A stretch of 64,000 nt of DNA from Fontibacterium abundans (GTDB lineage Bacteria > Pseudomonadota > Alphaproteobacteria > Pelagibacterales > Pelagibacteraceae): the NCBI GenBank assembly GCA_965235095.1, contig OZ249405.1; one strand, given 5' to 3'. This document shows positions 9,117-18,726 of the stretch, one piece after another. The translations under genes and the position numbers were made by a program. Within the stretch, counting starts at the first letter, position 1, and every line of letters begins with the position of its first letter. The notes under the pieces are model-generated. The model did no database searches. It worked only from the letters and a program-made list of their open reading frames with translations, and was not told the origin of the DNA.

Positions 9117-9875
9117 TTAAATAAAGTCTTCAGAAATCAAGCTATCAGTGGCTTTTGAAGATCGCTTTTTTATAATTTTAAAATGTACAAAACTAATTGG
9201 TATTAATGATAAATAAAAGCAACCTGTGGCTAAAAGGGTGTTAAAAGGATAATTGATTAACGAGCCAAAATAGGCAGCAATTAATAACAATAAAAAAATC
9301 AAGAAAGGTCTACTTACTTTAATTCCCTTTAGTGAATAAGTTGGAATTTTGCTAATCATTAAAAAAGTTGAAGCTATTATAAAAATTATAGCTATTTTTT
9401 TATAATCATAATTAGACGAAAAATCACTTAATGATAAAATTAATGGTAATAGCAATATTCCCGCTCCTGCTGGCGATGGAACTCCTGTAAAGAAATTTTC
9501 TCTCCATTTCTCATTAATTGTTTTTGATCCTAAATTAAATCTTGCCAACCTTAAACAACATGCAACTGAGTGAAATAAAACTAATAACCAACCAGCATTC
9601 CCCAAGTCCTTTAAAATCCATATATAAACTGTGATTGCTGGCGCTACTCCAAAATTAATAAAATCAATTAATGAATCTAATTCGGCACCAAATTTTGAAG
9701 TTCCTTTTATTAATCTTGCAATTCTTCCATCTATTGTGTCGATGATTGACGCAATAGTAATTGCTATTACCGCATAATCAAATTGAGAATTAAGAGCAAA
9801 CTTAATTGAACTAATACCAACACATAAACCTAAAATACTTATAATACTTGGAATTACATATCTCGGGTGGATCAT
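9117..9875 (-). CDS. pssA: CDP-diacylglycerol--serine O-phosphatidyltransferase
   Basis: Makes phosphatidylserine from CDP-diacylglycerol and serine in the inner membrane. The CDP-alcohol phosphatidyltransferase signature DG-x2-AR-x8-G-x3-D-x3-D is intact at residues 49-71 (Asp49, Gly50, Ala53, Arg54, Gly63, Asp67, Asp71). About seven to eight hydrophobic helices run through the 252 residues. It follows psd by 17 bases on the same strand, which gives a complete route to phosphatidylethanolamine. Confidence 0.95.
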   Translation of the reverse strand: MIHPRYVIPSIISILGLCVGISSIKFALNSQFDYAVIAITIASIIDTIDGRIARLIKGTSKFGAELDSLIDFINFGVAPAITVYIWILKDLGNAGWLLVLFHSVACCLRLARFNLGSKTINEKWRENFFTGVPSPAGAGILLLPLILSLSDFSSNYDYKKIAIIFIIASTFLMISKIPTYSLKGIKVSRPFLIFLLLLIAAYFGSLINYPFNTLLATGCFYLSLIPISFVHFKIIKKRSSKATDSLISEDFI

Positions 9876-9892
9876 TTTAAAAAATATATTAT

Positions 9893-10543
9893 CTAAATTT
9901 TTGCTAGTAAGCTTTCTCCAGCAACTACCGTCTGTCCTTGTTTTGCTAAAAGTTTGTAATCACTGTCAAAATAAAGATCAACTCTGCTACCAAATCTTAT
10001 AATTCCAATTCTATCGCCCTGTTTTAAATTTTGACCTTGTTTGACTTCACAAACAATTCTTCGCGCTACCAAACCCGCTATCTGAACAATTGCAAAAGTT
10101 TTCCCTGAGTTATTAGAATATTTAATTAAATTTCTTTCATTGTCCTCACTAGCCTTATCTAAAGAAGCGTCAATAAATTTTCCTGGTTTATAAAATATTT
10201 CATCTATTATTCCGGTAATAGGAACTCTGTTAACATGGCAATTAAAAACATTCATAAACACGCTCACTCTTTGATATTCTTTATTTTCCATATTAAGTTC
10301 TTTTGGACCTCTAACATTTACTATTAGACTTATCACTCCGTCAGCTGGGCTAACTAAAAAACTATCATCGTTAATAGGATATCTTTCTGGATCTCTAAAA
10401 AAATAATAAACCCAAATTGTTAAAATAAATCCAATAACGCCTAAAAGTTTGTTAATTAAAATTAATAGCATAGTAACTATCACTGCTATTACTAGCATTC
10501 TATAACCTTCTCTATGAATTGGTGGAAAAATAATATCTAACAT
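9893..10543 (-). CDS. psd: Phosphatidylserine decarboxylase (short class)
   Basis: Decarboxylates phosphatidylserine to phosphatidylethanolamine. The self-cleavage site is FGSRVD, with cleavage expected between Gly185 and Ser186 to form the pyruvoyl cofactor. An N-terminal membrane helix at about 17-47 anchors the protein; FFRDPER and VSPADGVIS are family motifs. At 216 residues it belongs to the compact alphaproteobacterial/actinobacterial type. Start ATG at 10543 is divergent from icd with 62 bases between. First gene of a psd-pssA operon. Confidence 0.95.
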   Translation of the reverse strand: MLDIIFPPIHREGYRMLVIAVIVTMLLILINKLLGVIGFILTIWVYYFFRDPERYPINDDSFLVSPADGVISLIVNVRGPKELNMENKEYQRVSVFMNVFNCHVNRVPITGIIDEIFYKPGKFIDASLDKASEDNERNLIKYSNNSGKTFAIVQIAGLVARRIVCEVKQGQNLKQGDRIGIIRFGSRVDLYFDSDYKLLAKQGQTVVAGESLLAKI

Positions 10544-10605
10544 AATTATTTAATTAGTTAAAAACATACTATATAAAAATATTTTTTATTAATATCAAAA
10601 AAATT

Positions 10606-11820
10606 ATGTCAAAAATTAAAGTAAAAAATCCTGTTGTTGAGCTTGATGGCGATGAAATGACAAGGATTATTTGGGATTTTATTAAGCAAAAACTAATACT
10701 ACCTTATCTTGATATAGACCTTAAATATTTTGATTTGGGCATGGAAAGTAGAGATAAAACTGACGATCAGATAACAATTGATTCTGCTAATGCAATTAAG
10801 AAGTATGGTGTTGGAGTTAAGTGCGCAACAATCACTCCAGATGAAGAAAGAGTAAAAGAATTTAATCTTAAAAAAATGTGGAAGTCTCCAAATGGGACTA
10901 TCAGAAATATATTAGGCGGGACTATATTTAGAGAGCCTATTATTTGTAAAAATATTCCAAAATTAGTTCCTTCTTGGACAGATCCTATAGTGATTGGAAG
11001 ACATTCTTTTGGAGATCAATACAAAGCAACAGATTTTAAAGTTCCAGGAAAGGGTAAACTTAAAATTCAATGGATTTCAGAAGATAATAAACAAATAATT
11101 GAGCATGAAGTTTTTAATTTTACAAGTCCAGGTGTTGCGCTTGCTATGTATAACTTAGATGATTCAATAAGAGATTTTGCAAGAGCATGTATGAATTATG
11201 GAATTTTAAGAAAATGGCCAGTTTATTTATCTACAAAGAATACAATCCTAAAAGCTTACGATGGGAGATTTAAAGATCTTTTCCAAGAAGTTTATGAAAA
11301 AGAATTTAAATCAAAATTTAATGAAATCGGAATCACTTATGAGCACAGATTAATAGATGACATGGTTGCATGCGCTATGAAGTGGAGTGGAAAATATGTT
11401 TGGGCTTGTAAAAATTATGATGGTGATGTTCAGTCAGATACTGTTGCTCAAGGTTTTGGGTCTTTGGGTTTAATGACTAGTGTATTAATGACTCCTGATG
11501 GAAAAACTGTTGAGGCTGAAGCTGCTCATGGAACTGTAACTAGACATTATAGAGAACATCAAAAAGGAAAACAAACATCTACAAATCCTATAGCTTCTAT
11601 TTTTGCGTGGACACGAGGACTAGCACATAGAGGAAAGTTGGATGGAAATAGCGAATTAATAAAATTTTCTAATACTTTAGAAAAAGTTTGTGTTGCCAGC
11701 GTAGAAAAAGGATATATGACAAAAGATCTTGCTGTTTTAATTAATAAAGATGAAAAATATCAAACTACAACTGAATTTTTAGAAACTATAAATTCTAATC
11801 TTAAAAAAGAATTAAATTAA
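10606..11820 (+). CDS. icd: Isocitrate dehydrogenase (NADP+)
   Basis: Oxidative decarboxylation of isocitrate to 2-oxoglutarate in the TCA cycle. The sequence is of the homodimeric eukaryote-like type (404 residues): VVELDGDEMTRIIWDFIK at the N-terminus, WKSPNGTIRNILGGTIFREP (substrate-binding Ser/Asn/Arg), and TLMTPDGK-like plus EAAHGTVTRHYREH near the C-terminus with cofactor contacts. It overlaps the alaS 3' end by 4 bases. Aconitase, whose 3' part lies at the other end of the window, supplies its substrate. Confidence 0.97.
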   Translation: MSKIKVKNPVVELDGDEMTRIIWDFIKQKLILPYLDIDLKYFDLGMESRDKTDDQITIDSANAIKKYGVGVKCATITPDEERVKEFNLKKMWKSPNGTIRNILGGTIFREPIICKNIPKLVPSWTDPIVIGRHSFGDQYKATDFKVPGKGKLKIQWISEDNKQIIEHEVFNFTSPGVALAMYNLDDSIRDFARACMNYGILRKWPVYLSTKNTILKAYDGRFKDLFQEVYEKEFKSKFNEIGITYEHRLIDDMVACAMKWSGKYVWACKNYDGDVQSDTVAQGFGSLGLMTSVLMTPDGKTVEAEAAHGTVTRHYREHQKGKQTSTNPIASIFAWTRGLAHRGKLDGNSELIKFSNTLEKVCVASVEKGYMTKDLAVLINKDEKYQTTTEFLETINSNLKKELN

Positions 11821-14495
11821 TTAATTTTTTTTAAAATTTCTTCAAAAGAACTTTCGATTTTCGAACTATTTGCGCCACCGCTAGCTTGAGCAAAATCTTT
11901 TCTTCCGCCTCCACCTTTTCCACCTAAAATTACTCCTATTTCTTTAGCTAATTTTGAAGCATCATATTCATTAATTAAATCATTGGTTACTCCAACTGCT
12001 ACCGTAACTTTTCCATCATTTACAGAATATAAAATAATGATTTGTTTAATTGATTGTTTTCTTTGTTCTTCAATAAAATTCTGAATTCTTTTTACTGGAT
12101 AATCTAATAATTTTTGAAATCTGATGCTAATTTTATTGTGGTTAATATCTTTAATTGTATTTTTACTCTTATCTAATAATATATTTTTAACTTCTAAATC
12201 CTCTAAAATTTTTTTTAAAACTATGGTTCTTGCTGAAAAATCTTCTTCTTTAATTTCATTAATATTGCCTCCTAAATCTTTTATTTTTTTTTCTAATTCA
12301 TTTATTTGAGCTATTTTGCTTTGATTGATTTCATCTTTTTCATTTGCTCTGTTTTTTAAGTACTCTGCTAATTGAGCATCTCTTAAAGCCTCAACTCTTC
12401 TTACTCCTGCTGCAACTGGAGACTGACTCACAACTGAAAATCTTCCAATTTCATGTGTATTTTTAACATGTGTTCCACCACACAATTCTATGGAAAAAGC
12501 TTTATTGTCATCAGTGCCCATTGTTAAAACTCTTACCTCTTCTCCGTATTTTTCACCAAATAATGCCAACGCTCCTTCAGTCACAGCAGCTTTTGGAGTC
12601 ATAAGTCTAGTTTGAACATCAGATTTTTGTTCAATAATTTTATTAACGCAATCATTAATCTTGATCATTTCTTCATCGGTTATTGGTTTGTTATGACTAA
12701 AATCAAATCTTAATCTATCTGGACCAACGTACGATCCTTTTTGAGCAACATGCTTTCCAAGGATTCTTCTTAATGATTCATGAAGTAAATGTGTTGCTGA
12801 ATGATTGGCCCTAATGTTCTGTCTTTTAACTGAATCGATCTTAAGATCTGCCTGATCGCCCTTTTTAATCTCTCCTGAAATAAGTTTTCCATAGTGGATA
12901 TAAAGATCACCAAACATTTTTTTTGTATCTGTTACTTCAAATTTAAAATTATTATTAGAAATATAACCTTTATCTCCGACCTGTCCTCCAGACTCACCAT
13001 AAAATATAGTTTGATTTAAGATAAGAGCTAAATCTAAATTTTTATTTGAACTATCAATTTCTTTATCAACATTAACTATTGATAAAATAACTCCTTGCGA
13101 AGCTTCTGAATTGTAACCTAAAAATTCCGTAGGACCGCACTTTTCCTTAAGTTCAAACCATATTTTTGAAGTTTGATCTGAGCCAGAACCTTTCCATGAA
13201 GCTCTAGCAATTTTTTTACTTTCTAACATTAAAATATTAAATTGATCTTCATCTACGGATATCTTTTTATCTTTTAAAAAATCCTGAGTAAGATCTAACG
13301 GAAATCCATATGTGTCATATAATTTAAAAGCTAATTCTCCTGAAAGTTTATTATTTTTTATATTACTAATTTCTGTATTTAATATTTTCATTCCGTTTTT
13401 AAGCATTATAGAAAATCTTTCTTCCTCTAACTTTAAATTTTCAGAAATTAAAGAATCTGCTCTTTTCAGTTCTGGATATTCAGAGCTCATTTCTGAGATA
13501 AGAGTTGGAAGAACTTTATAAAGAACTGGTAAATCTGAACCCAAAGTAAATGCATGACGCATAGCTCTTCGCATAATTCTTCTTAGAACATATCCTCTTC
13601 CTTCATTTGAAGGTAGAACTCCATCTGCTATTAAAAATGCTGTTGCTCTTAAGTGATCAGCAATAACTCTGTAGCTGGGTATATTTTTATCTGAAACTTT
13701 TATATTAACATAATTTTCTGCTGACCTAATTATATTTTTAAATAAATCTATTTGATAATTATCATGAGTGCCCTGCAATACTGCTGCGATCCTCTCTAGC
13801 CCCATCCCTGTATCCACCGATGGTTTTGGTAAATTAACTCTTTTATCTTTTGAAATTTGTTCAAATTGCATAAATACAAGATTCCAAATTTCTACAAATC
13901 TATTTCCATCTTGATCTACAGAACCAGGAGGCCCTCCTTTTAGGTGTTCTCCATGATCATAAAAAATCTCAGAACAAGGACCACAAGGGCCTGTGTCTCC
14001 CATAGACCAAAAATTATCATTTGTTTTAATTCTTATAATTCGACTATCGTGCAAGCCTGCAATTTTTTTCCATAAATTAAATGCCTCATCATCTTCGTGA
14101 AAAACCGTTACTGTTAGCTTTTCTTTAGAAATTCCATAGTCTTTAGTAATTAATTCCCAAGCAAACTTAATTGCGGATTCTTTAAAATAATCTCCAAATG
14201 AAAAATTTCCAAGCATCTCAAAAAAAGTATGGTGTCGCGGCGTGTAACCTACATTTTCTAAATCGTTATGTTTCCCTCCAGCTCTAACGCATTTTTGAGA
14301 AGTTGTTGCTCTCTTAAAAGGAAGTTTTTCTAAACCTGTAAAAACATTTTTAAACTGAACCATTCCTGAGTTGGTAAACATTAATGTTGGATCGTTTTGT
14401 GGAACTAAAGGACTAGAATCTACTACCTGATGAGAATTTTTTGCAAAAAAATTCTTAAAAGTGCTTCTACATTCTGTAAGTGTTTTTGTACCCAT
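11817..14495 (-). CDS. alaS: Alanyl-tRNA synthetase
   Basis: Charges tRNA-Ala. The class II catalytic domain includes TSQKCVRAGGKHNDLENVG and HHTFFEMLGNFSFGDYF (motif 2 region). The editing domain has the zinc-binding pair RANHSATHLLHESLRR and ELCGGTHVKNT. The C-terminal C-Ala/DHHA1 domain ends with GGKGGGGRKDFAQASG. Length 892 is normal for a full three-domain enzyme. Convergent with icd; the upstream neighbour is recA, separated by a hairpin at 14537-14562. Confidence 0.98.
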   Translation of the reverse strand: MGTKTLTECRSTFKNFFAKNSHQVVDSSPLVPQNDPTLMFTNSGMVQFKNVFTGLEKLPFKRATTSQKCVRAGGKHNDLENVGYTPRHHTFFEMLGNFSFGDYFKESAIKFAWELITKDYGISKEKLTVTVFHEDDEAFNLWKKIAGLHDSRIIRIKTNDNFWSMGDTGPCGPCSEIFYDHGEHLKGGPPGSVDQDGNRFVEIWNLVFMQFEQISKDKRVNLPKPSVDTGMGLERIAAVLQGTHDNYQIDLFKNIIRSAENYVNIKVSDKNIPSYRVIADHLRATAFLIADGVLPSNEGRGYVLRRIMRRAMRHAFTLGSDLPVLYKVLPTLISEMSSEYPELKRADSLISENLKLEEERFSIMLKNGMKILNTEISNIKNNKLSGELAFKLYDTYGFPLDLTQDFLKDKKISVDEDQFNILMLESKKIARASWKGSGSDQTSKIWFELKEKCGPTEFLGYNSEASQGVILSIVNVDKEIDSSNKNLDLALILNQTIFYGESGGQVGDKGYISNNNFKFEVTDTKKMFGDLYIHYGKLISGEIKKGDQADLKIDSVKRQNIRANHSATHLLHESLRRILGKHVAQKGSYVGPDRLRFDFSHNKPITDEEMIKINDCVNKIIEQKSDVQTRLMTPKAAVTEGALALFGEKYGEEVRVLTMGTDDNKAFSIELCGGTHVKNTHEIGRFSVVSQSPVAAGVRRVEALRDAQLAEYLKNRANEKDEINQSKIAQINELEKKIKDLGGNINEIKEEDFSARTIVLKKILEDLEVKNILLDKSKNTIKDINHNKISIRFQKLLDYPVKRIQNFIEEQRKQSIKQIIILYSVNDGKVTVAVGVTNDLINEYDASKLAKEIGVILGGKGGGGRKDFAQASGGANSSKIESSFEEILKKIN

Positions 14496-14536
14496 CTACT
14501 TATAGATACAACTTTTTATATATATGTCTAGAATGC

Positions 14537-14562
14537 TAAAGGCGCCTTTTTAAAAGCGCCTT
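14537..14562 (-). terminator. Hairpin downstream of recA
   Basis: Perfect 8-base inverted repeat AAAGGCGC / GCGCCTTT with a 10-base loop, extended by one T/A pair. It is GC-rich against a very AT-rich background and lies about 43 bases past the recA stop, before alaS. The U-tract is short, so Rho-independent termination is likely but perhaps leaky. Confidence 0.7.
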
Positions 14563-14604
14563 TAATTAACGTATTAGGAATATTTATCTTTAGATTTACT
14601 AAGC

Positions 14605-15705
14605 TTAATTATCTTCTTTCTTGTCTTCTTTTTCTTCAGGAATATTCTCTGAATGATCACTTAATTTTTCTGAAATTAGTTTAGCATTTGTTCTAACTGC
14701 CATTTCAATCTCAGCTGCAATCTTTGGATTTAGCTTTAGGTATTGCTTAACATTTTCTCTACCTTGTCCTACTTTTTCGCCTTTATAGGAATACCATGCT
14801 CCAGCTTTTTCTATAATATTTGCTTTTGCTGCTAAATCAACAACTTCTCCCAGTTTGCTAATGCCTTCACCATACATAATATCAAACTCAACTACTTTAA
14901 ATGGAGGGGCAACTTTATTTTTTACAACCTTAACTCGTGTTTGGTTACCAATTATCTCTTCTTTGTCTTTAATTGCTCCTATTCTTCTAATGTCTAATCT
15001 TACAGACGAATAAAATTTAAGCGCGTTTCCTCCAGCAGTTGTTTCTGGGCTACCAAACATAACTCCTATTTTCATTCTTATTTGATTAATAAAAATAATC
15101 ATAGTGTTTGTCTTAGAAACTGAGCCTGTTAACTTTCTTAGAGCCTGACTCATTAATCGAGCTTGTAATCCCATATGATGATCTCCCATTTCTCCTTCTA
15201 GCTCTGCTCTAGGTGTTAAAGCGGCCACAGAATCTACAACTAGAACAGAAATAGATCCCGATCTAACTAAAGTGTCTGCGATCTCAAGTGCTTGTTCGCC
15301 TGTATCTGGTTGAGAAATTAATAATTCAGTTGTGTTAACACCTAATTTTTTTGCATAAACAGGATCAAGAGCGTGCTCCGCATCAATGAATGCACAAATT
15401 CCACCTTTTTTTTGCGCTTCAGCAATAACCTGTAATGATAGAGTAGTTTTTCCAGATGACTCTGGTCCATAAATTTCGACAATTCTACTTTTTGGAAGAC
15501 CACCAATTCCAAGTGCAAGATCTAATCCTAATGATCCAGTTGATATAGATTCAATATCAAGAACTCTAGACTGCCCTAGTCTCATTACAGAGCCTTTTCC
15601 GTAATTTTGATCTATCTGACTTATCGCGGCGTCTAATGCTTTTTGCTTTTCTTTTTTATCTTCTGTCTTCTCTGTATTTACTACTTTAAGTGTGTTTTTA
15701 GTCAT
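14605..15705 (-). CDS. recA: Recombinase RecA
   Basis: Strand-exchange ATPase for homologous recombination and SOS-type repair. Walker A GPESSGKT at 80-87; Walker B VLVVDSVAAL; loop L1/L2 region includes GDHHMGLQARLMSQALRKLT and FINQIRMKIGVMFGSPETT. The C-terminal tail is acidic (PEEKEDKKEDN). Length 366 is typical. It has its own upstream gap of 112 bases after the TolC-type gene, containing an imperfect palindrome at 15749-15769, and a terminator hairpin follows. No lexA gene is present in the window. Confidence 0.99.
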   Translation of the reverse strand: MTKNTLKVVNTEKTEDKKEKQKALDAAISQIDQNYGKGSVMRLGQSRVLDIESISTGSLGLDLALGIGGLPKSRIVEIYGPESSGKTTLSLQVIAEAQKKGGICAFIDAEHALDPVYAKKLGVNTTELLISQPDTGEQALEIADTLVRSGSISVLVVDSVAALTPRAELEGEMGDHHMGLQARLMSQALRKLTGSVSKTNTMIIFINQIRMKIGVMFGSPETTAGGNALKFYSSVRLDIRRIGAIKDKEEIIGNQTRVKVVKNKVAPPFKVVEFDIMYGEGISKLGEVVDLAAKANIIEKAGAWYSYKGEKVGQGRENVKQYLKLNPKIAAEIEMAVRTNAKLISEKLSDHSENIPEEKEDKKEDN

Positions 15706-15748
15706 TTTATTCCTTTTTAATTTAATTTATTGTCTAACGACTCAATAA

Positions 15749-15769
15749 AACAAATGTACACATTTTGTT
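15749..15769. promoter_or_regulatory. Imperfect palindrome upstream of recA, candidate operator
   Basis: The core AAATGT-AC-ACATTT is a perfect 6-base inverted repeat. The flanks extend it to AACAAATGT / ACATTTTGTT with one extra T. It lies 44-64 bases upstream of the recA start codon. It does not match the alphaproteobacterial LexA pattern GTTC-N7-GTTC. A regulatory role is only a guess. Confidence 0.3.
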
Positions 15770-15817
15770 CTTTTATTCAATTATATTAATAAATAGTTGA
15801 AATATATGTATTTTTTA

Positions 15818-17164
15818 CTAAAAAATATGTCTTATCCAGCTCTTATTTGGATAATTGTTAGGATCGTAAAGTTTTGTCTCTAAAGCTAAATTTTTTGCAG
15901 TAAGATTACCTACTGAAGACAAAAGCTTAAATTGAGAAACAATTCTGTCCTTATCAGAAATTGCATTATTTACTCTTGATTCAAGCAATGTAGATCTTGA
16001 TGTAATGACATCCAATGTTGATCTTGATCCAGTCTCATACTCTTGAATAATACCTTCGTAAGCAATTTCGGATGCTTTTACTCTTAACTTTGTTAATTCA
16101 AAATTACTAATTGCAAGTTTAAAATTAGACCATGCAGAATAAGAATCTCTATCCACAATATTTTTAGAAGTTTGCAGATCTAATTCAGCGCTATCTAACA
16201 AAGATCTCTTTTGTATAATTAATGAGGTCTGCTTTCCTCCTTGATAAAGAGGAATTGAAGCTTGTGCTTTTGCAACTGATTGTTTTGTTTTGTCTACGCT
16301 TGAACTGTAGCCGTCATAATCAGTTATGTCCAATGACAAGCTAAACGTTGGGGAAAGTTCAGCTATAGCTATTTTATGTTCGTCTTCAGCTTTTTTAAGA
16401 GAGAATTCGGAAATCTTTAAAATAGGATTTTCTTTTTGTGCAAATACTGAAGTTTCTTCTAAAGATTTAGGTAAAGTTAAATTTAAATTATTTATTTCTT
16501 CTAAATCTACAGGATCATAACCTACAATATTTTTAAAATTCTTTTTAGTAATCAGCAATTCATTTTCAGCGTTTAATAAATTAGATTGTGCTGCCGCCAA
16601 TGAACTTTCTGATTGTGCCAAGTCAGAAATTGTAATTATGCCTCGCTCCAACCTACTTTTATCTAATTCAACTTGCTTTTCAGACAAGTCTAGATTTTCT
16701 TTACTAAAAATAACTTTCTTTTGAGCAAGAAGTGTTCCCGTATAAGCTTCCACTGCTTCTAGAAGAACATCTTGTTCTACTTTTTTTAAAGTATATCTAG
16801 CTATTTCAACGGAACTTTTTTCTTTTTGATAATTATACATATCATCAAAATTAAATATTTTTTGTTCAATGGTAATTGATTTTGCAGTTGTCTGAGCATT
16901 AGTTGAAGGTGAAGAAGAACCTGTTGAAGTTGTTATTTTAGAACTATCAGTATCACTTTTATAAGCAGAGATAGTAACGGTTGGTTTAAACGCGCTAAAA
17001 GCTTGAACTAAATTCTCATCAACAGCTTTAGTTCTTTCTCTTTCAGCGTTAAGTTTTGGATTGTTTAAGTAGGCAGCTATTAAAGATTTATTAATATTTT
17101 CAACTGCATAAGCACTCGTGCTTATAAAAAAAATTAAAAAATAAAATTTTTTAAAAAAACTCAT
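15818..17164 (-). CDS. tolC: TolC-family outer-membrane efflux channel
   Basis: 448 residues with signal peptide MSFFKKFYFLIFFISTSAYA. The mature part has the two OEP repeats of long helices and short beta strands: SLIAAYLNNPKLNAERERT near the start, VELDKSRLERGIITISDLAQ in the first repeat, and VQEYETGSRSTLDV-type sequence (YEGIIQEYETGSRSTLDVIT) in the second. Such proteins form the trimeric outer-membrane exit duct for tripartite efflux or type I secretion. No partner pump lies in the window. Its start directly abuts the stop of the kinase gene upstream, so they are likely co-transcribed. Confidence 0.88.
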   Translation of the reverse strand: MSFFKKFYFLIFFISTSAYAVENINKSLIAAYLNNPKLNAERERTKAVDENLVQAFSAFKPTVTISAYKSDTDSSKITTSTGSSSPSTNAQTTAKSITIEQKIFNFDDMYNYQKEKSSVEIARYTLKKVEQDVLLEAVEAYTGTLLAQKKVIFSKENLDLSEKQVELDKSRLERGIITISDLAQSESSLAAAQSNLLNAENELLITKKNFKNIVGYDPVDLEEINNLNLTLPKSLEETSVFAQKENPILKISEFSLKKAEDEHKIAIAELSPTFSLSLDITDYDGYSSSVDKTKQSVAKAQASIPLYQGGKQTSLIIQKRSLLDSAELDLQTSKNIVDRDSYSAWSNFKLAISNFELTKLRVKASEIAYEGIIQEYETGSRSTLDVITSRSTLLESRVNNAISDKDRIVSQFKLLSSVGNLTAKNLALETKLYDPNNYPNKSWIRHIF

Positions 17165-18076
17165 CTAGTTTAATATAATTTTTTTAGGTTGATGGTTTGA
17201 ACTAATGGGTACAATTATATCAGCAAATTTAGGCATATCTATGAGCATCTTTTTAGTTATTCTCTCATAAAACATTATAAATCTTTTAATTTCACTCTCT
17301 GACATTATTTTATTTTTATTCTTAGATATATTTTTTCTTGAATAAGCTAATTTTTTCTCTTGCAGACCTCTCCAGGTTAAAACTTTATTAAAATTTGGAA
17401 CTTTTAAATAAATCATTAAATCAATAAATGAAAATAATTCTTTATAATCATTCTTTAATTGATGATTAACATTAAATCTCCATTTGAAATTTTTATCTTC
17501 TGAGGCCTCTAATTTGTTAATAGGTCTTTTTAAATTACGATTATTCTCTTCAGCTCTAGCTCCTACGCACCATCCTTCTAATATAAATATATCTATTTTT
17601 TTATCTACATAATGCCATTTGTTTTTTGGCAATCTATCATCTATGGATTTATCAAATTTTGGAATTAAAAAATATTTATTAAGAGAATTTTTTTTTATTG
17701 CAGTAAAAAACTTATTTAAAAAATTAACGTCATGAGTTCCCGGAACTCCTCTTATAAGAAATAGTTTATTTATTTTTTTTGATATTTTTATTCTTTCCTT
17801 CTTAGTTTTATAAATATCATCAATGGAAACTGACATTGTTTTTAAATTGTATCTATCCTCTAAAATTAATTTTAAAAACTGGGCAAATGTTGTTTTTCCT
17901 GAACCTTGTCCTCCAGCTAAACCAATAATTAAAGGTTTTCTTAAAGAAGCTTTTTTTAGGAAAATTAATTCTGCAATCTTTAAGTAAATATTTTTAAAAT
18001 TTTTATTTAAATTTTCTTTTATAAAAAAAGAATTTTTTAGTTTATTAAGTTTATTAATTAAACTTTCCTTCATCAA
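17165..18076 (-). CDS. P-loop kinase, probable D-glycerate 3-kinase (GLYK / Tda10 type)
   Basis: 303 residues. The Walker A loop IGLAGGQGSGKTTF is at about 51-64. VSIDDIYKT, RGVPGTHDVNF, IPKFDKSIDDRLPK and ILEGWCVGAR follow in the order seen in plant glycerate 3-kinase (GLYK) and yeast Tda10, relatives of the uridine kinase/PRK fold. This enzyme would make 3-phosphoglycerate from glycerate, a glycolate/photorespiratory product. The gene lies between the isomerase at 18086 and the TolC-type gene. Substrate is inferred from family resemblance; a pantothenate- or uridine-kinase-like activity cannot be excluded. Confidence 0.75.
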   Translation of the reverse strand: MMKESLINKLNKLKNSFFIKENLNKNFKNIYLKIAELIFLKKASLRKPLIIGLAGGQGSGKTTFAQFLKLILEDRYNLKTMSVSIDDIYKTKKERIKISKKINKLFLIRGVPGTHDVNFLNKFFTAIKKNSLNKYFLIPKFDKSIDDRLPKNKWHYVDKKIDIFILEGWCVGARAEENNRNLKRPINKLEASEDKNFKWRFNVNHQLKNDYKELFSFIDLMIYLKVPNFNKVLTWRGLQEKKLAYSRKNISKNKNKIMSESEIKRFIMFYERITKKMLIDMPKFADIIVPISSNHQPKKIILN

Positions 18077-18085
18077 AAAAGAATT

Positions 18086-18685
18086 TTAATTTTTTTTTAA
18101 AGAATGCTCTAATAACTCTAGTCTATCCTGACCCCAGAACATTTCATTATTATAAACATAAGTTGGAACTCCAAATATATTCATTTTGATAGCTTCTTGG
18201 GTGTTAGCTTCATAAATTTTTTTAATTTTATCTGACATTGCCAATTTATTTAAATCTTCAAAATTAATTTTTAACTCACTTGCTATTAATTTTAGTGTTT
18301 CTAAATTTGAAATATCATTTTCTTGTGCCCACAATTGTTCTAAAACTTTAAAACCAAATTCCATTTTAATTCCCATATCAATACTTGCTAAACAAAACAG
18401 TGTTGGTGTGTGAGGATCTTTGGGAGGAAAAAATTTTGGTTTTTGATTAATTTTTATATTCAAAAACTCTCCCCATCTTTTTAATTCTAATAGTCTATAG
18501 TTTTGTCTTGAAATATGTCTCTGTGGCACAGGAACTCCTCCTGTTGCGACAAAAACTTTTCCTACTAAATCAATTGGTTTTTCAATAATTTCCGCTGAAT
18601 ATTTCTTTGAAATTTCTATTAATCTTTTGTTTCCAAGATAAGCAAATGGAGATGCAACACTATAAAAATACAAAATTTTTTTCAT
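18086..18685 (-). CDS. DsbA-fold isomerase of the 2-hydroxychromene-2-carboxylate isomerase / kappa-GST family
   Basis: 199 residues. The N-terminus FYSVASPFAYLGNKRL has the glutathione-activating Ser (Ser12) of the family in place of a CxxC. The C-terminal MNIFGVPTYVYNNEMFWGQD is the family's cis-Pro and WGxDR region. HCCA isomerases use glutathione to isomerise naphthalene catabolites; many bacterial homologues have unknown substrates. A divergent glutathione transferase at 18727 suggests glutathione-linked chemistry here. The physiological reaction is not known. Confidence 0.8.
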   Translation of the reverse strand: MKKILYFYSVASPFAYLGNKRLIEISKKYSAEIIEKPIDLVGKVFVATGGVPVPQRHISRQNYRLLELKRWGEFLNIKINQKPKFFPPKDPHTPTLFCLASIDMGIKMEFGFKVLEQLWAQENDISNLETLKLIASELKINFEDLNKLAMSDKIKKIYEANTQEAIKMNIFGVPTYVYNNEMFWGQDRLELLEHSLKKN

Positions 18686-18726
18686 ATGTACTTATATAAA
18701 CTATTTAAATAAAACAAATAGCTTAT

